Positions 9,587 through 19,025 of a stretch of 64,000 nt of DNA are shown in pieces. This stretch comes from Mycobacterium terramassiliense. GTDB lineage: Bacteria; Actinomycetota; Actinomycetes; Mycobacteriales; Mycobacteriaceae. Each line of letters opens with the position of its first letter. Within the stretch, counting starts at the first letter, position 1. The stretch spans positions 121,074 through 185,073 of the forward strand of contig NZ_LT717699.1 of assembly GCF_900157385.1 (NCBI RefSeq), in the 5' to 3' direction. The notes beneath the pieces were generated by a model. The model saw nothing but the letters and a program-made list of their open reading frames with translations, was not told the origin of the DNA and searched no databases. Both the position numbers and the translations under genes were made by a program.

Positions 9587-12031
9587 ATGAAACAGGACCC
9601 ACCCGACCCGTCCGGGTCATCTGGAGCGGGAACAGAAAACGCCCGCGCGGCAAGCGATTTGGCTGCCGCGCGGCGTCAGCTGCTATCGGAGGGCTCCGGG
9701 CTGCACGCGGCCGAGCTGCGCCACGCGTGGCTGGATCTGCACGAGTCGTGGCTGACCGCAAAGGCCGATGAGATCGGGATCACCGACGGCAGCGGCCTCG
9801 CGATCGTCGGCATCGGCGGACTGGGCCGCCACGAGCTGCTGCCATATTCCGATCTGGACCTCATGTTGCTGCACGACGACAAGCCCGCCGAGGCGCTGCA
9901 GGGGGTCGCCGACAAACTGTGGTATCCGTTGTGGGACGCCAACGTTCGGCTTGACCACAGCGTGCGCACCGTCTCCGGCGCCCTCGGCGTCGCCAACGCC
10001 GACATGATCGCCGCGCTGGGCATGCTGGATGCTCGCCACATCGCCGGCGACGCGCGGCTGTCCGAGGAATTGATCGCCGGCGCAAGAAGGCAGTGGCGCA
10101 GCGCGATTCGCTCTCGGATGAACGAGCTGGTCGACATCACCCAGGCCCGCTGGGAGCGCTGCGGCCGGATCGCGCAACGCGCCGAGCCGGATCTCAAGTC
10201 CGGCCGCGGCGGCCTCCGCGACGTCCAACTGCTCGACGCGCTGGGGGTCGCCCAGCTCATCGACCGCCACGGCATGGCCCGCCCGGAAACGCCGGGGGGT
10301 TCACTCGACGACGCCTACCTGACGCTGCTCGACGTGCGCACCGAGCTGCACCGGGTGTCCGGGCGGGGCCGCGATCAGCTGCTGGCCCAGTACGCCGACG
10401 AGATCAGCGCCGCCCTGCACATCGGTGACCGATTCGACTTGGCGCGCAAGCTTTCCGGGGCCGGCCGCACCATCGCCTACCACGCCGAAACCGGGTTGCG
10501 GACCGCCGAAAACGCCCTGCCGCGGCGCGGCGTGTCGGCCCTGGTCCGGCGGCCCAAGCGGCGACCCCTGGACGAGGGCGTGGTCGAGTACGCCGGCGAA
10601 ATCGTGCTCGCCCGCGACGCCTCGCCCGAAACCGACGCCGGGCTGGTGCTGCGGGTCGCCGCCGCCTCGGCCGAGACCGGGGTGCCCATCGGCGCCGCCA
10701 CGCTGAGCCGTTTGGCCGCCGGCGCGCCCGAGATGCCCATCCCCTGGCCGCGCGAGGCATTGGACGACTTGCTGGTCGTGCTTTCCGCCGGGCCCACCGC
10801 GGTGGCGACGGTCGAGGCGCTCGACCGCACCGGGCTGTGGGAGCGGTTGTTGCCGGAATGGGCCGCGATCCGCGACCTTCCGCCCCGCGACGTCGCGCAC
10901 AAGTGGACGGTGGACCGGCACGTCGTCGAGACCGCCGTCAACGCCGCCGCGCTGGCCACCCGGGTGGCGCGACCGGACCTGCTGGCGCTGGGCGCGCTGC
11001 TGCACGACATCGGCAAGGGCAGGGGAGTCGACCACAGCGTGCTCGGCGCGCAGATGGCCATCGAGATGGGCGCCAGGCTCGGGGTCGCGCCCAACGACGC
11101 CGCGTTCCTGTCCAAGCTGGTCCGCCACCACCTGCTGCTGCCGGTGGTGGCCACCCGCAGCGACCTCAACGACCCGAAAACCATCGAGGGCGTGTCGGAG
11201 GCCCTGGGCGGGGATCCGCTGCTGCTCGAGGTGCTGCGCGCGCTGACCGAGGCGGATTCCAAGGCGACCGGCCCCGGCGTGTGGAGCGACTGGAAGGCGT
11301 CGCTGATCGAGGACCTGGTGCGCCGCTGCCGGCTGGTGATGGCCGGTGAGCCGCTGCCGCAGGCCGATCCGGCGGCGCCGCACTATCTTTCGCTGGCCGC
11401 CGATCACGGGGTGCACGTGGAGATCACCCCGGGCGACAGCGCGCGCATGTATCAGGTCGTCATGGTCGCCCCGGACCAGCGGGGCCTGGTCTCCAAGGCC
11501 GCGGCCGTGCTGGCGCTGAACTCCCTGGGGGTCCACTCGGCGACGGTGAACAGCTACGAGGGCGTCGCGATCACCGAGTTCGTGGTATCACCGCACTTCG
11601 GTTCCCCGGCCGCCCCGGAGCTGTTGCGGCAGCAATTCGTCGGCGCCCTGGCGGGCGACATCGACGTGATGGCCGCGCTGGAGAAGCGCGACAGCGAGGC
11701 GACCGGCCCGGGTGCCGCGCGGGCGGGGGAGGTGCAGGCCGGCGTGCCCGTGACGCGTTCGACGGCCCCGCCGCGGATCGTGTGGCTCGACCCCGCCGCC
11801 GACGGCCACCTGGTGGTCGAGGTGCGCGCCACGGACCGGCCGGGCCTGCTCGCGCTGCTGGCCCGGGCATTGGAGCGCGCCGGGGTCGACATCGGGTGGG
11901 CGAAGGTCAACACCTTCGGGTCGACGGCGGCCGACGTGTTCTGCGTGGAGGCAATGGACGATGCGCGCGCCGCGGTGGACAAGCACCTGCTCGACGTGTT
12001 GGGCGGGCAGGCGGAGGTGGCGTTCGGCTAG
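9587..12031 (+). CDS. glnD: PII nucleotidyltransferase GlnD
   Basis: This 814-residue sensor enzyme adds and removes nucleotide (AMP in actinobacteria) on PII. The nucleotidyltransferase domain has [17 protein letters not shown], with Asp89 and Asp91 as metal ligands. A GlnD-PII domain follows. The HD phosphohydrolase domain has [12 protein letters not shown] and ALLHDIGKG, and two C-terminal ACT domains ([20 protein letters not shown] and [20 protein letters not shown]) sense glutamine. A GGGAGGG site precedes the ATG. The stop codon touches a family A repeat at 12031. Confidence 0.97.
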   Translation: MKQDPPDPSGSSGAGTENARAASDLAAARRQLLSEGSGLHAAELRHAWLDLHESWLTAKADEIGITDGSGLAIVGIGGLGRHELLPYSDLDLMLLHDDKPAEALQGVADKLWYPLWDANVRLDHSVRTVSGALGVANADMIAALGMLDARHIAGDARLSEELIAGARRQWRSAIRSRMNELVDITQARWERCGRIAQRAEPDLKSGRGGLRDVQLLDALGVAQLIDRHGMARPETPGGSLDDAYLTLLDVRTELHRVSGRGRDQLLAQYADEISAALHIGDRFDLARKLSGAGRTIAYHAETGLRTAENALPRRGVSALVRRPKRRPLDEGVVEYAGEIVLARDASPETDAGLVLRVAAASAETGVPIGAATLSRLAAGAPEMPIPWPREALDDLLVVLSAGPTAVATVEALDRTGLWERLLPEWAAIRDLPPRDVAHKWTVDRHVVETAVNAAALATRVARPDLLALGALLHDIGKGRGVDHSVLGAQMAIEMGARLGVAPNDAAFLSKLVRHHLLLPVVATRSDLNDPKTIEGVSEALGGDPLLLEVLRALTEADSKATGPGVWSDWKASLIEDLVRRCRLVMAGEPLPQADPAAPHYLSLAADHGVHVEITPGDSARMYQVVMVAPDQRGLVSKAAAVLALNSLGVHSATVNSYEGVAITEFVVSPHFGSPAAPELLRQQFVGALAGDIDVMAALEKRDSEATGPGAARAGEVQAGVPVTRSTAPPRIVWLDPAADGHLVVEVRATDRPGLLALLARALERAGVDIGWAKVNTFGSTAADVFCVEAMDDARAAVDKHLLDVLGGQAEVAFG

Positions 12032-12124
12032 CGGCGATCGCAAGCGCGGCGCTGGGGGCACCTCCCGCTTGCGGGGGACCGGGCGCTGGGGGCACCCCCG
12101 CGGAGCTGGGGGATGGGTCGCCGC
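12031..12124. repeat. Family A palindromic element with nested G-rich module, after glnD
   Basis: Ends GCGGCGA (12031-12037) and TCGCCGC (12118-12124) are perfect inverted repeats. The left end continues as TCGCAAGCGCGGCG, shared with copies at 16480, 22358 and 41952. The middle carries two GCTGGGGGCACC-type hairpin modules. It fills the gap between the convergent glnD and helicase genes, so it could act as a bidirectional terminator or a DNA-binding site. Confidence 0.7.
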
Positions 12125-12131
12125 CATCGGA

Positions 12132-13844
12132 TCAGCCGGGCCGGGACTGCTCGGAATTCAGCTGTCGCAGGGCCTCGATGCGGGCCTGGATCTGCTCGCG
12201 CGTCGCCGCGGCGATCGGGGGTCCCCCGCAGCGGCGGCGCAGCTCGTTGTGAATCCACCCGTGCGGTTTGCCGGTGCGGTGGTGGGTCGCCGAGACGAGG
12301 GTGTTCAGCTCGCGGCGCAGGTCGCGGAGTTGTCCGTGCATGGAAAGCCGAGCCGCCGGCGGTTCATCGCCGGAGGCGGCCCGCCTCTTGAGCTGCTCGT
12401 CCTGGCGTTGGTGCAGCAGGGCGCGCATTTGTTCGGCGTCGAGCAGCCCCGGGATGCCGAGGTAGTCGGCCTCCTCCTCGCTGCCCGCCGGCGCCGCGGT
12501 GCCGAAGGAGGATCCGTCGAAGATGACCTGATCCAGCTCGGCGTCGGCGCCCAGCGAGGTGAAACCCTGGTCGGTTTCGGTCTTTTCGGTCCGCCGCCTG
12601 GTCGCCGGATCGCCGTCGAGAGGATCGTCATCGGCCTCGCGGTGCGGTTGGCCGAGCACGTGATTGCGCTGGGCCTCCAGCTCGCTGGCGAGCTGCAGCA
12701 GGTTGGGCACCGACGGCAGGAAGATGCTCGCGGTTTCGCCCGCCCGGCGCGAGCGCACGAACCGGCCGATGGCCTGGGCGAAGAACAGCGGCGTCGAGGC
12801 GCTGGTCGCGTAGATCCCGACCGACAGCCGCGGCACGTCGACGCCCTCGGAGACCATGCGCACCGCGACCAGCCACCGGCTGGTGCCCGCGGCGAATTCG
12901 CTGATCCGGGCCGACGATCCCGGATCGTCGGACAGCACCACCGCGGGCACCTCCCCGGTGAGCCTCCTCAGCAGCGCGGCGTACGCGCGCGCCGCGGTGC
13001 GGTCGGAGGCGATGATCATGCCGCCGGCGTCGGGCACGTGGGCTCGCTTCTGGCGCAGCCGCTCGTCGGCGGCGGCGATCACCGCGGGCATCCACTCGCC
13101 GGCCGGGTCGAGCGCGGTACGCCATGCCCGCGCGGTGTGTTCGGCCGTCAACGGCTCGCCCAATCGGGCGGCGTGCTCCTCGCCCGCGCTGTCGCGCCAG
13201 CGCGCCTCGCCCGAGTAGGCGAGGAACACCACCGGCCGGACCACACCGTCGGCCAGCGCCTCGGCGTAGCCGTAGGTGTGGTCGGCCCGCGACTTCAACA
13301 CCCCGTCCGTGCCCGCCGCGTAATCGACGAACGGGATGGGACTGTCGTCGCTGCGAAACGGCGTGCCCGTCAAGGCGAGTCGCCGAGTGGCATCGCCAAA
13401 CGCCTCGCGGATCGCCTCGCCCCAGGTCTTCGCGTCGCCCCCGTGATGGATCTCGTCGAAGACGACCAGCGTCTTGCGCTGTTCGGTGCGCACCCGGTGC
13501 AGCGTCGGGTGCGCGGCGACCTGGGCATAGGTCACCATGACGCCGTGAAACTCCGGCGACGTCTGGGGGTTGGTGTTGGAGAATTTCGGGTCCAGGGCCA
13601 ACCCGTGCCGCTCCGCGGCCAGCGCCCACTGGATCTTGAGGTGCTCGGTGGGCACGACGACGGTGAGCTGCTCGACGGCGCGCTGGCCGAGCAGTTCGGC
13701 GGCGACCCGAAGCGCAAACGTCGTCTTCCCGGAGCCGGGGGTGGCGACGGCCAGGAAATCGCGCGGCTGGGCGGCGAGGTAGCGCACCAGCGCTCTGCGC
13801 TGCCAGCCGCGCAGCGGCAGGCCGGTGTCGCTGCCCAACCGCAT
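12132..13844 (-). CDS. DEAD/DEAH-box helicase (Rv2917 homologue)
   Basis: This 570-residue superfamily 2 ATPase has motif I ATPGSGKTTFAL, motif II VVFDEIHHGG (a DEIH variant), motif III-like LTGTPFRSDD and motif VI AIGRFVRSRRAGE, plus a long Arg/Glu-rich C-terminal tail. It probably unwinds or translocates on nucleic acid; the pathway is unknown. I chose ATG 13844 because GAGGGGGA lies 8 nt upstream; GTG 13850 and an upstream ATG at 13943 are alternatives. It converges on glnD, as in Mtb. Confidence 0.85.
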   Translation of the reverse strand: MRLGSDTGLPLRGWQRRALVRYLAAQPRDFLAVATPGSGKTTFALRVAAELLGQRAVEQLTVVVPTEHLKIQWALAAERHGLALDPKFSNTNPQTSPEFHGVMVTYAQVAAHPTLHRVRTEQRKTLVVFDEIHHGGDAKTWGEAIREAFGDATRRLALTGTPFRSDDSPIPFVDYAAGTDGVLKSRADHTYGYAEALADGVVRPVVFLAYSGEARWRDSAGEEHAARLGEPLTAEHTARAWRTALDPAGEWMPAVIAAADERLRQKRAHVPDAGGMIIASDRTAARAYAALLRRLTGEVPAVVLSDDPGSSARISEFAAGTSRWLVAVRMVSEGVDVPRLSVGIYATSASTPLFFAQAIGRFVRSRRAGETASIFLPSVPNLLQLASELEAQRNHVLGQPHREADDDPLDGDPATRRRTEKTETDQGFTSLGADAELDQVIFDGSSFGTAAPAGSEEEADYLGIPGLLDAEQMRALLHQRQDEQLKRRAASGDEPPAARLSMHGQLRDLRRELNTLVSATHHRTGKPHGWIHNELRRRCGGPPIAAATREQIQARIEALRQLNSEQSRPG

Positions 13845-13970
13845 CGACACAGTCCCCCTCGTTGATACTCTGCGCGCGTGGCGTCTTCGTGTCCGCGACA
13901 GCGTCGACGCGGCCGGTGGCGGGTGTGAAATGTAGCATGCCAACGCTTTTCGGCGCAGCAGCGACGCGAG

Positions 13971-14768
13971 CTAGACGGCGTGGCTCACCAGGTCGCGGGA
14001 TTGAAGCCACGTGTGAATTCGTCGGGCGACGTCGGCCCATCCCGGTTCGAGCATCATGTTGTGGCCCATGTCGAAGAATTCCGGCTCGGTCCGGTAGGCG
14101 CGCGCGGTGGCGCGCACCGCGCGGACGCTGACGAAGCCGTCGTGCACGGCGCCGAGGACCAGCATCGGGGTACGCACCCGCTCGGTGTCGACCCGGCGGA
14201 ACATCGGTTCGGTCATCGCCGCGCGGATGCTCTCGGGCCCGGCGCGGTGCCAGCAGGATTGCACGACGACCTCGGGCGTGTCCGCGCAGAAGAGATATTC
14301 GCGGGCCAGCGCCGACGTCCGGAGGAACCTGACCAGGGTGGGGTCGTTGAACGAGTGCACGGTCATCCACGGGCGCCGGCGCCAGACCCGCAGCGCCGCG
14401 CCGAGCACGCCCGACGGCGGGAGGGAGCCGACCAGCACGGCGGCCGGCGCCGTTCGGTCTTCGAGGTAGCGCTGGATCGTGTAGCCGCCCAGGGAGTGGC
14501 CTATCAGCACCGGCGAGCCGCCCAGGTCGTCGGCCACCGACCGGATGTCGTCGATGTAGTCGGCGATGGAAACCCTCGGCAGCGGCTTGTCCGTGGGGCT
14601 GGTGCCGTGCCCGCGCAGGCTCATTGCGACCGCGCGATAACCCGCGTCGGCGAAGAAATCCAGGAAGTGCTCGTCCCAGCACCATGCGCCGTGCCAGCCG
14701 CCGTGCACGAACAGCAGCGGCACCGGGTGCGCGTCGCTGCAGGACCCCTTGTCGATCACCTCGAGCAT
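13971..14768 (-). CDS. Alpha/beta hydrolase
   Basis: This soluble alpha/beta-hydrolase fold protein has about 265 residues from ATG 14768 (MLEVIDKG); an ATG at 14825 would add 19 residues. The oxyanion-hole segment is LLFVHGGWHGAWCW and the nucleophile elbow is GHSLGG. The acid is probably Asp in GAVHDGFV, and the histidine is in DMGHNMMLEPGW near the C-terminus. The substrate cannot be predicted; it resembles esterases and haloperoxidase-like hydrolases. It lies head-to-head with ffh and has no counterpart at this place in Mtb as I recall. Confidence 0.82.
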   Translation of the reverse strand: MLEVIDKGSCSDAHPVPLLFVHGGWHGAWCWDEHFLDFFADAGYRAVAMSLRGHGTSPTDKPLPRVSIADYIDDIRSVADDLGGSPVLIGHSLGGYTIQRYLEDRTAPAAVLVGSLPPSGVLGAALRVWRRRPWMTVHSFNDPTLVRFLRTSALAREYLFCADTPEVVVQSCWHRAGPESIRAAMTEPMFRRVDTERVRTPMLVLGAVHDGFVSVRAVRATARAYRTEPEFFDMGHNMMLEPGWADVARRIHTWLQSRDLVSHAV

Positions 14769-14902
14769 GAGCCTGACTTTTGTTTGCTGCGCTCGCCCCG
14801 TCAATCCCCTCGTCGCGGCGAGCATGCGGCCCGCCGCACCTCCGGCGGTGGGGGTGCGGCCAGGCGCACACTCGCGCGTGAGTTCGGCTCGCCCCGCTCC
14901 AC

Positions 14903-14908
14903 TAGGCT
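14903..14908 (+). promoter_or_regulatory. -10 box for leaderless ffh transcript
   Basis: TAGGCT, then exactly 6 nt (GACGGG), then the GTG start at 14915. No Shine-Dalgarno sequence can fit. The predicted transcript begins at the start codon. Confidence 0.5.
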
Positions 14909-14914
14909 GACGGG

Positions 14915-16483
14915 GTGTTTGAATCCCTGTCCGACCGATTGACCGGTGCCCTTTCGGGGCTGCGCGGCAAGGGTCGACTGACCGACGCCGATATCGAGGC
15001 GACCACCCGCGAAATCCGGCTGGCCCTGCTGGAAGCCGACGTCTCCCTGCCCGTGGTGCGGGCGTTCGTCGGCCGGATCAAGGAACGCGCGAAGGGCGCC
15101 GAGGTCTCGGGCGCCCTCAACCCTGCGCAACAGGTCGTCAAGATCGTCAACGAGGAACTCATCGGCATCCTGGGTGGGGAAACCCGCCAGCTGGCGTTCG
15201 CGAAGTCGCCTCCGACCGTCATCATGCTGGCCGGCCTGCAGGGTTCCGGCAAGACGTCGCTGGCCGGCAAGTTGGCCGCGTGGCTGCGCGGCCAGGGACA
15301 CACGCCGCTCCTGGTGGCCTGCGACCTGCAGCGGCCCGCCGCGGTCAACCAGCTGCAGGTGGTCGGCGAACGCGCCGGGGTACCGGTGTTCGCGCCGCAT
15401 CCCGGCGCCTCGCCCGAGTCCGGCCCCGGCGATCCCGTCGCCGTCGCGGCGGCCGGGCTGGCGGAGGCCCGGGCCAAGCACTTCGACGTCGTCATCGTGG
15501 ACACCGCTGGCCGGCTGGGCATCGACGACGAGCTGATGGCCCAGGCCGCGGCCATCCGCGACGCCGTCGACCCCGACGAGGTGTTGTTCGTCCTCGACGC
15601 GATGATCGGCCAGGACGCCGTCACCACCGCCGAGGCGTTCCGCGAGGGCGTCGGATTCACCGGCGTGGTGCTGACCAAGCTCGACGGGGACGCCCGCGGC
15701 GGCGCCGCGCTGTCGGTCCGCGAGGTGACCGGCGTGCCAATCCTTTTCGCGGCCAGCGGCGAGAAGCTGGAGGACTTCGACGTCTTCCACCCGGACCGGA
15801 TGGCCAGCCGCATCCTGGGCATGGGCGACGTGCTGACCCTGATCGAGCAGGCCGAGCAGGTCTTCGACGCGCAGCGCGCCGAGGAGGCCGCCGCCAAGAT
15901 CGGCAGCGGCGAGCTCACGCTGGAGGACTTCCTCGAGCAGATGCTCGCCATCCGCAAGATGGGCCCCATCGGCAACCTGCTGGGCATGCTGCCCGGCGCG
16001 GGCCAGATGAAGGACGCCCTCGCCGAGGTCGACGACAAGCAGCTCGACCGGCTGCAGGCCATTATCCGCGGCATGACGCCCCAAGAGCGGGCCGACCCGA
16101 AGATCATCAACGCGTCGCGGCGGCTGCGCATCGCCAACGGCTCGGGGGTGACGGTGTCGGAGGTCAACCAGCTGGTCGACCGCTTCTTCGAAGCCCGCAA
16201 GATGATGTCGTCGATGCTCGGCGGCATGGGCATCCCCGGGCTGGGCCGCAAGTCGGCGACCCGAAAGGCCAAGGGGGCAAAGGGCAAGAAAGGCAAGAAG
16301 GGCGGGCGCGGGCCGACGCCGCCGAAGGTCAGGAACCCGCTCATGCAGGGCATGCCGGGCATGCCGGCCGGGTTCCCCGACCTGTCGCAGATGCCCGAAG
16401 GCCTCAACGAGCTGCCGCCGGGGCTGGCCGACTTCGACCTGTCCAAGCTGAAGTTCCCCGGCAACCCGGGCAAGAGGTCGTGA
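14915..16483 (+). CDS. ffh: Signal recognition particle protein Ffh (SRP54)
   Basis: This 522-residue GTPase binds signal peptides and 4.5S RNA to target nascent membrane and secreted proteins to FtsY. The N domain (about 1-90) is followed by the G domain with GLQGSGKTSLAGKLA, DLQRPAAVNQL, DTAGRLGIDDEL and TKLDGDARGG. The methionine-rich M domain starts near residue 325, and a Lys/Gly-rich tail (KGKKGKKGGRGPTPP) and a Met/Pro-rich end follow. The TGA stop lies inside the first copy of a 54-bp tandem repeat. Confidence 0.98.
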   Translation: MFESLSDRLTGALSGLRGKGRLTDADIEATTREIRLALLEADVSLPVVRAFVGRIKERAKGAEVSGALNPAQQVVKIVNEELIGILGGETRQLAFAKSPPTVIMLAGLQGSGKTSLAGKLAAWLRGQGHTPLLVACDLQRPAAVNQLQVVGERAGVPVFAPHPGASPESGPGDPVAVAAAGLAEARAKHFDVVIVDTAGRLGIDDELMAQAAAIRDAVDPDEVLFVLDAMIGQDAVTTAEAFREGVGFTGVVLTKLDGDARGGAALSVREVTGVPILFAASGEKLEDFDVFHPDRMASRILGMGDVLTLIEQAEQVFDAQRAEEAAAKIGSGELTLEDFLEQMLAIRKMGPIGNLLGMLPGAGQMKDALAEVDDKQLDRLQAIIRGMTPQERADPKIINASRRLRIANGSGVTVSEVNQLVDRFFEARKMMSSMLGGMGIPGLGRKSATRKAKGAKGKKGKKGGRGPTPPKVRNPLMQGMPGMPAGFPDLSQMPEGLNELPPGLADFDLSKLKFPGNPGKRS

Positions 16484-16638
16484 CGATCGCGAGCGCGGCG
16501 GAGCCGGGCGAAGCGGGTCGTCACCATCAGAACGTGACGATCGCGAGCGCGGCGGAGCCGGGCGAAGCGGGTCGTCACCATCAGAACGTGACGATCGCGA
16601 GCGCGGCGGAGCCGGGCGAAGCGGGTCGTCACCATCAG
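16480..16638. repeat. Three tandem 54-bp copies of family A element after ffh
   Basis: Units begin at 16480, 16534 and 16588 with a period of 54 bp; the last is slightly short. Each starts GTGACGATCGCGAGCGCGGC and ends in TCGTCAC, so every unit carries a 7-bp perfect inverted repeat (GTGACGA/TCGTCAC). The ffh stop TGA is bases 2-4 of the first unit. The copies are almost identical, implying recent expansion. Confidence 0.9.
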
Positions 16639-16651
16639 ACGTAGCCGCGCC

Positions 16652-17734
16652 GTGCGGATGCACGTGCGGGGTCGGGGCCTGCCCGACGAGACCGAGCTGC
16701 AGCTGTGGATCGTCGACGGCCGCATCAGCACCGAACCCCTCGCCGGCGCCGACACCGTCTTCGACGGCGGTTGGGTGCTGCCCGGGCTGGTCGACGCGCA
16801 CTGCCACGTCGGGCTCGGCGACGACGGCGAGATCCCGCTCGAGGACGCGATCGGCCAGGCCGAGGCCGAGCGCGATGCCGGCGCGCTGCTGCTGCGCGAC
16901 TGCGGAGCCCCGACCGACACCCGCAGCCTCGACGACCGCGACGATCTGCCCCGCATCATCCGCGCGGGAAAGCACCTGGCCAGGCCCAAGCGCTATTCGC
17001 GGGGCTTCGCCGTCGAGCTCGAGGACGAATCCCAGCTGCCGGAGGCGGTGGCCCGGGAGGCGAAGCGCGGCGACGGCTGGATCAAGCTGGTCGGCGACTG
17101 GATCGACCGCGGCGTCGGTGACCTGGCCCCGCTGTGGTCCGACGACGTGCTCAAGGCCGCGATCGCGACCGCACACGAGCACGGCGCGCGCGTCACCGCG
17201 CACGTCTTCAGCGAGGCCGCCCTGCCCGGCCTGATCAACGCCGGCATCGACTGCATCGAGCACGGCACCGGCCTCACCGACGACACGATCGCGCTGATGG
17301 TCGAGCATCGGACCGCGCTGGTTCCGACGCTGATCAACACCCTGGAGAACTTCCCGGGCATCGCGGAATCCGCGGGGCGCTACCCCGCCTACGCCGCGCA
17401 CATGCGCGACCTGCACGCCCGCTGCCTCGCGCGGACGGCCGCGGCGCGCGAGGCGGGCGTGCCGGTGTACGCCGGCAGCGACGCGGGCAGCATGATCGCG
17501 CACGGGCGGATCGCGGACGAGGTCGAGGCCCTCAAGGGCCTCGGGATGAGCCCGACCGAGGCGCTGGGCGCGGCGTGCTGGGACGCCCGCCGCTGGCTGG
17601 GCCGGCCCGGCCTGGAATACGGGGCGTCGGCCGACCTGTTGTGCTACGCCGAGGACCCACGACAGGGTCCGGGTGTCCTGAACCGGCCCGACCTGGTGAT
17701 ATTGCGGGGCAAGGCCTTTCGGCCCCACGGATAG
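16652..17734 (+). CDS. Amidohydrolase (Rv2915c homologue)
   Basis: This 360-residue metal-dependent amidohydrolase-superfamily enzyme has the metal HxH in DAHCHVG. A lysine in WIKLVGDW could be carboxylated, further histidines are in RVTAHVFSE and CIEHGTGL, and the metal-activating Asp is in YAGSDAGSM. The fold resembles imidazolonepropionase/prolidase-type enzymes; the substrate is unknown. GTG 16652 or ATG 16658 could be the start. It follows the triple repeat by 13 bp. Confidence 0.85.
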   Translation: MRMHVRGRGLPDETELQLWIVDGRISTEPLAGADTVFDGGWVLPGLVDAHCHVGLGDDGEIPLEDAIGQAEAERDAGALLLRDCGAPTDTRSLDDRDDLPRIIRAGKHLARPKRYSRGFAVELEDESQLPEAVAREAKRGDGWIKLVGDWIDRGVGDLAPLWSDDVLKAAIATAHEHGARVTAHVFSEAALPGLINAGIDCIEHGTGLTDDTIALMVEHRTALVPTLINTLENFPGIAESAGRYPAYAAHMRDLHARCLARTAAAREAGVPVYAGSDAGSMIAHGRIADEVEALKGLGMSPTEALGAACWDARRWLGRPGLEYGASADLLCYAEDPRQGPGVLNRPDLVILRGKAFRPHG

Positions 17735-17759
17735 GCGCCCACGGCGTCGCGATCGCGGA

Positions 17760-17765
17760 TAGGAT
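17760..17765 (+). promoter_or_regulatory. -10 box for pknI
   Basis: TAGGAT followed by 7 nt and the ATG at 17773. There is no recognisable ribosome binding site, which suggests a leaderless transcript. Confidence 0.4.
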
Positions 17766-17772
17766 CCTTCGA

Positions 17773-18915
17773 ATGGCGTTGGCCAGCGGCGCGACCTTCG
17801 CCGGTTACCTGGTCGCGCGGAGGCTGGGTTCTGGACCGACTGGCACGGTGTACCTTGCCCAGGATCCGCGGGCGTCGCGCTGGCAGGCGTTGAAGGTGCT
17901 GTCGCCGGAGCTGTCGGACGACGACGACTTCCGCCGCCAGTTCACCGACGAGGTCTTTGTCGCGTCGCGCCTTTCGCACCCGAACATCGTCGAGGCGCGC
18001 GATCGCGGCGAGTTCGACGGTCAGCTCTATGTCGCGATGGAGTACGTCGAGGGGATCACCGCGGCGCGGCTGATCGCCGATCGCTTCCCGGCGGTCGCCC
18101 CGGCGGGCGAGGTGCTCGCCATCGTGACCGCCCTCGCCGGCGCCCTGGACTACGCCCATGACCGCGGGCTGCTGCATCGCGACGTCAAACCCGCCAACGT
18201 GCTGCTGACGGGTCGGGATGAGGGCGAGCGACGCACTTTGCTGACGGACTTCGGGGTGGTCCGCCGCCCCGGCACGGTCGGCTACGTCGCGCCCGAGCAG
18301 CTGCTGGGCGCCGGCGTCGACGCGCGCGCCGACCAGTACGCGCTGGCCGCGACCGCGTTTCACCTGCTGACCGGGGCGCCGCCGCCACCCGACGGCGCAC
18401 CGCCCCGGATCAGCGAACAACGGCCGGAACTGGCGCGCCTCGACGGCGTGTTCGCCCGGGCGCTCGCCAGCGGCGCTGACGGCCGGTTCGGGAGCTGCCG
18501 CGAGTTCGCGGCGGCGGCGAACGAACGGGCGGGCGTGCCCGGCGGCGGTCGCGGTCCCGAAGCCGTCCTCGTGGCCGAGTTTCCGGCGTACGCCTCCCGC
18601 GCCGCGCGCAGGCGGCCGCCGGCCGTATCGTCGGCCCCTCGCCGGGAAAACCCGGCCGCGGGTTCCGGGCCGACAGCGGCGGATCAGCGGGATCCGGCGG
18701 GGGCCGCACCCCGCAGGCGCTGGACGCGCCGGCGCGCGGTGGGCGCGGTCGCGGTGCTGCTCGTCGCGGCCATGCTCGCGGCCGGCTTCGTCATCGGCCG
18801 CAGGACCGACGCGACCGTCGCCCCGGCCGGGCGCCCGACGACGACCGCGCCGGCCGCGCCCGCCCCGGTCGACCCCGCATCGCCGACCAGCGGGCCGCCG
18901 GGGCCGTCCCGCTAA
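17773..18915 (+). CDS. pknI: Serine/threonine protein kinase PknI, without extracellular domain
   Basis: This 380-residue membrane kinase has a glycine loop RRLGSGPTGTVYL, ATP-anchoring lysine in WQALKVLSP, catalytic loop LHRDVKPANVLL and DFG in LLTDFGVV, followed by a short activation segment ending VGYVAPEQL. The juxtamembrane region is Arg/Pro-rich. One membrane helix (AVGAVAVLLVAAMLAAGFVIG, near residues 320-340) is followed by only about 40 Pro/Thr/Ala-rich residues. Mtb PknI (Rv2914c, 585 residues) has a folded extracellular domain after its helix; here the gene stops in the linker. The catalytic loop is a canonical HRDVKPAN. The start MALASGATFAGY matches the family. Confidence 0.88.
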   Translation: MALASGATFAGYLVARRLGSGPTGTVYLAQDPRASRWQALKVLSPELSDDDDFRRQFTDEVFVASRLSHPNIVEARDRGEFDGQLYVAMEYVEGITAARLIADRFPAVAPAGEVLAIVTALAGALDYAHDRGLLHRDVKPANVLLTGRDEGERRTLLTDFGVVRRPGTVGYVAPEQLLGAGVDARADQYALAATAFHLLTGAPPPPDGAPPRISEQRPELARLDGVFARALASGADGRFGSCREFAAAANERAGVPGGGRGPEAVLVAEFPAYASRAARRRPPAVSSAPRRENPAAGSGPTAADQRDPAGAAPRRRWTRRRAVGAVAVLLVAAMLAAGFVIGRRTDATVAPAGRPTTTAPAAPAPVDPASPTSGPPGPSR

Positions 18916-18965
18916 CCCCCGCTTTCGTGCACGTTCTCAGGGGAGCGCCGAGTTTCCAGAAAAGA

Positions 18966-19022
18966 TTGCGAGTGCTTGCTATCTATGTTACGGTTCGTGG
19001 CAACTCGACAACGATGGAGGAG
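18966..19022 (+). promoter_or_regulatory. Promoter/operator region of the D-aminoacylase-TetR pair
   Basis: This relatively AT-rich gap includes TGCTTGCTATCTATGTTACG and ends in a strong GGAGGAG ribosome binding site before GTG 19026. AGTGCTTGCT resembles half-sites of mycobacterial TetR regulators, but I see no clear second half. The exact promoter is not resolved. Confidence 0.25.
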
Positions 19023-19025
19023 ACC

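Noticed and set aside
16480..16638. CRISPR array
   Set aside because: The three 54-bp units are contiguous with no unique spacers, and no cas genes are present.
17134..17772. N-terminal extension of PknI into the amidohydrolase gene
   Set aside because: The kinase begins at ATG 17773 with a -10 box just upstream; the earlier part reads the amidohydrolase in another frame.
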